Positions 6,788 through 8,045 of a DNA stretch of 8,045 nt are shown one piece after another. The notes beneath the pieces are model-generated. The model was not told the DNA's origin. It did no database searches and saw only the letters and a list, made by a program, of their open reading frames with translations. The position numbers and the translations under genes are program-made. The stretch is taken from positions 1 through 8,045 of the forward strand of contig JBOEGA010000203.1 in the NCBI GenBank assembly GCA_050633205.1, written 5' to 3'. Numbering within the stretch: position 1 is the first letter of the stretch; each line of letters starts with the position of its first letter. The stretch comes from CBDHHC01 sp050633205. GTDB taxonomy: Bacteria > Pseudomonadota > Alphaproteobacteria > Rhizobiales > CBDHHC01.

Positions 6788-6918
6788 ACAGAATATTTGA
6801 CAAAACCAGAATTCGTCAGGGGGCTGGCGGAAAGGTTAGTGCGCTTACGCTGGGCCTGTCACTGGCAGCTCTTGTTGTATCCGGGATACTTAGTTTGATT
6901 GTAATTGCTGCGATCTAA
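6784..6918 (+). CDS. Small single-helix membrane protein
   Basis: A 44-residue protein with a basic N-terminus (MNRIFDKTRIRQGAGGK) followed by one hydrophobic helix from about residue 19 to the C-terminus, ending in IVIAAI. The positive N-terminus suggests that end stays in the cytoplasm. AGGAGG at 6771-6776 is 7 bases before ATG 6784, an excellent site, and the ATG overlaps the previous stop. These two facts make it likely to be a real translated gene despite its size. I do not recognise the family. It is not a signal peptide of a longer protein, since a TAA follows the helix directly. It lies 50 bases ahead of dps, with no terminator in between. Confidence 0.6.
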   Translation: MNRIFDKTRIRQGAGGKVSALTLGLSLAALVVSGILSLIVIAAI

Positions 6919-6968
6919 CAAAAAGGCATTCCCTCAGGTCAGATATTCAAAATAAAGGAGAAAATATT

Positions 6969-7502
6969 ATGGATTTAACAAAACAGGCATTGTCGGACAT
7001 TGGGCCAATTGAAACCGGTATAAAATTTGAGACGCGAGAAAAGATGGAGACGGATCTGTCAAAAGTTCTTGCCGATACTATGGTTCTTATGACCAAGACA
7101 CAGGTTTATCACTGGAATGTTGTCGGGGCTATTTTCAAACCCCTGCATGAGCTGACAGAAGAACAATATAGGGATCTATTCGAAGCTGTTGACATAATTG
7201 CTGAACGGATACGTGCGCTGGGTTTTACAGCTCCGCTGAGTTTTAAAGATTTAATGCACAGGACAATTCTGGTTGAGGAAGTCGAAGTTCTGACACCTCA
7301 GCAAATGCTGCAGCAGCTAATCAGGGACCATGAAATTGTTGTTCGGCAGATGCGTGATATTGCGGAGCAGGCAGAAAAGAGTAACGACTTTGTCACTCAT
7401 GATCTTCTGGTATCGCGAATGGCCTTTCATGAAAATGCAATCTGGCAGTTGCGGGCAACTCTAACTGATCCTGTAACTTTTGAAACGCCAGTATCACAGT
7501 AA
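6969..7502 (+). CDS. dps: Dps family ferritin-like DNA-protection protein
   Basis: A 177-residue Dps (DNA protection during starvation) protein. The family forms dodecameric shells that oxidise Fe(II) with hydrogen peroxide and store the iron, protecting DNA from Fenton damage. The inter-subunit ferroxidase residues are all present: His48 (with Trp49 in YHWNVVG), His60 (LHE), Asp75 and Glu79 (DxxxE in DIIAERIRALG). Their spacing of 12, 15 and 4 matches E. coli Dps. The N-terminus is short and carries few lysines (Lys5, Lys19, Lys25) and the C-terminus is acidic to neutral, so DNA binding by a basic tail is uncertain. AAGGAG at 6955-6960 is 8 bases before the ATG. It sits in a run of small same-strand genes. 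Regulation by an OxyR or Fur type site was not seen. Confidence 0.95.
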   Translation: MDLTKQALSDIGPIETGIKFETREKMETDLSKVLADTMVLMTKTQVYHWNVVGAIFKPLHELTEEQYRDLFEAVDIIAERIRALGFTAPLSFKDLMHRTILVEEVEVLTPQQMLQQLIRDHEIVVRQMRDIAEQAEKSNDFVTHDLLVSRMAFHENAIWQLRATLTDPVTFETPVSQ

Positions 7503-7548
7503 ACATGTTTGCTTTGGAATACAGGTTAGTAACATACAGGGAGATACA

Positions 7549-7806
7549 ATGCCGGATACAGAAGCTAAAATTATTGATGACTGGTCATCGACCAAAAGGC
7601 GATTTGAAAACTGGGCAATGACCCTGGAGGAATTAAGGGAAAATGCAGAGTTTATTGGCCCGGAAGTCGTGGATGATCTGACCACCCGTTACCTTGCGCT
7701 GCAGACTGAAGTTGATCAGCTTATAGAGCGCGCCAGGTATGTGAGGAAGCAGGTAAAAGACGGACTGGATGATGTACGGGATAAATATGCGGAAGTTCAG
7801 TCATAA
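7549..7806 (+). CDS. Small acidic helical protein, unknown function
   Basis: I do not recognise this gene. It encodes 85 residues from ATG 7549, with AGGGAG at 7538-7543 correctly spaced. An upstream in-frame ATG at 7480 would start inside dps and lacks a ribosome site, so I reject it. The protein is almost wholly helical: a Trp-containing stretch (DDWSSTKRRFENWAMTLEEL, about 9-28), then a long amphipathic helix from about 40 to 83 that may form a coiled coil (heptad-like Leu/Val spacing in LALQTEVDQLIERARYVRKQV). It is acidic overall, soluble, and has no cysteine. It follows dps by 46 bases with no terminator, so it is probably co-transcribed and may act in the same stress response. Confidence 0.72.
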   Translation: MPDTEAKIIDDWSSTKRRFENWAMTLEELRENAEFIGPEVVDDLTTRYLALQTEVDQLIERARYVRKQVKDGLDDVRDKYAEVQS

Positions 7807-7850
7807 TCACCAGAGCCTATCGCGTTTAATCAGGTTCATTTATCGGAAGT

Positions 7851-7862
7851 TTTTACGTAAAA
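7851..7862. repeat. Perfect 12-base palindrome
   Basis: TTTTACGTAAAA is a perfect palindrome in the 100-base gap before the ExoD-like ORF. It could be an operator, but it has no U-tract or long stem to act as a terminator. Its core TACGTA is also found at 6442-6447 between the operator repeats; the link is speculative because 6-base matches are common. Confidence 0.35.
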
Positions 7863-7906
7863 CGGTCTAGCGGGACAACACAGATTAGAAGGTAAGCAGG
7901 AGCAGT

Positions 7907-8029
7907 ATGGCCAGAATAACAAATATCCTGAGCGATCTGGAAGATTTTGAAACTGAGAGAGTTTCAATCGGTGAGATACTTGACAGGTTTAAGAAAAAAG
8001 GGTTTTCAGTAATTTTATTTATTATTTGA
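7907..8029 (+). CDS. ExoD-like N-terminal fragment (probable truncated gene)
   Basis: A 40-residue ORF with AGGAG at 7898-7902, four bases from the ATG. The sequence (LSDLEDF then ETERVSIGEILDRFKKKGFSVILFII) matches the pattern at the N-terminus of ExoD proteins, where an Ile/Leu-Ser-x-Leu helix leads into ERVSxGxxLxxxxxxGFxxLLxL and then several membrane helices. ExoD proteins are about 180-230 residues long and affect exopolysaccharide production in rhizobia. Here a TGA follows the first few residues of the first membrane helix, and the 16 bases left in the window give no ExoD-like continuation in any frame. It may be a decayed gene, a truncated product kept for its soluble part, or a break at a rearrangement that lies beyond the window. 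The membership is a pattern judgement. Confidence 0.55.
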   Translation: MARITNILSDLEDFETERVSIGEILDRFKKKGFSVILFII

Positions 8030-8045
8030 ATAAGTCGAGATAAGA

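Noticed and set aside
7845..7866. GGAAG...CGGT as a general stress sigma factor (EcfG) promoter
   Set aside because: The gap is 13 bases instead of 16-17 and the boxes are imperfect.
1..8045. CRISPR array, tRNA, rRNA, insertion sequence or phage gene
   Set aside because: No regularly spaced repeats, cloverleaf, transposase or integrase motif, or terminal inverted repeats were seen in any part of the window.

Overview
The window is chromosomal-type DNA of moderate G+C with tightly packed genes and good Shine-Dalgarno sites. It looks like a Gram-negative, probably alphaproteobacterial, genome. The reasons are a periplasmic adaptor for a MacAB-type transporter, a BT1-type transporter, a short CopG-like ribbon-helix-helix protein and an ExoD-like sequence. 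That placement is inference; there is no rRNA or tRNA to anchor it. I see no insertion sequence, phage gene, CRISPR array, tRNA or rRNA.

Left part (about 1-2552, + strand): a small secreted four-cysteine protein, a hemerythrin-like (HHE) iron-binding protein, and a 12-14-helix transporter related to the BT1/folate-biopterin branch of the major facilitator superfamily. The last two overlap by one base (TAATG) and are probably translationally coupled.

Middle part (about 2553-6173): a 111-base leader with a candidate promoter and dyads, then a three-gene tripartite-type exporter: a MacA-like adaptor, a separate ATPase and a separate MacB/FtsX-type permease. The genes overlap one another (23 bases, then ATGA). 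The adaptor is about 110-140 residues longer than usual. The extra block has two LTxxQ-like segments resembling Spy/CpxP periplasmic proteins, which is the most unusual protein feature here. No TolC-like outer-membrane gene is present. A hairpin at 6140-6173 lies between the permease and a convergent gene and can act as a terminator in both directions.

Right part (about 6175-8045): a minus-strand ribbon-helix-helix regulator whose own promoter is overlapped by two direct repeats, suggesting autorepression. Beyond it is a + strand cluster that looks stress-related: a 59-codon protein resembling the helical part of an anti-sigma factor (TTG start), a 44-residue single-helix membrane protein overlapping it by ATGA, a Dps ferritin-like protein with a complete ferroxidase centre, an 85-residue helical acidic protein of unknown role, and a 40-residue ORF that matches only the N-terminus of ExoD and then stops. 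The first two and the last are easy to miss because of their size.

Taken together, the window suggests envelope export (MacAB-like), iron/oxygen handling (hemerythrin, Dps) and stress regulation. I see no clear evidence of a wholly new defence or mobile system. The best leads are the chimeric MacA adaptor and the cluster of tiny genes ahead of dps.
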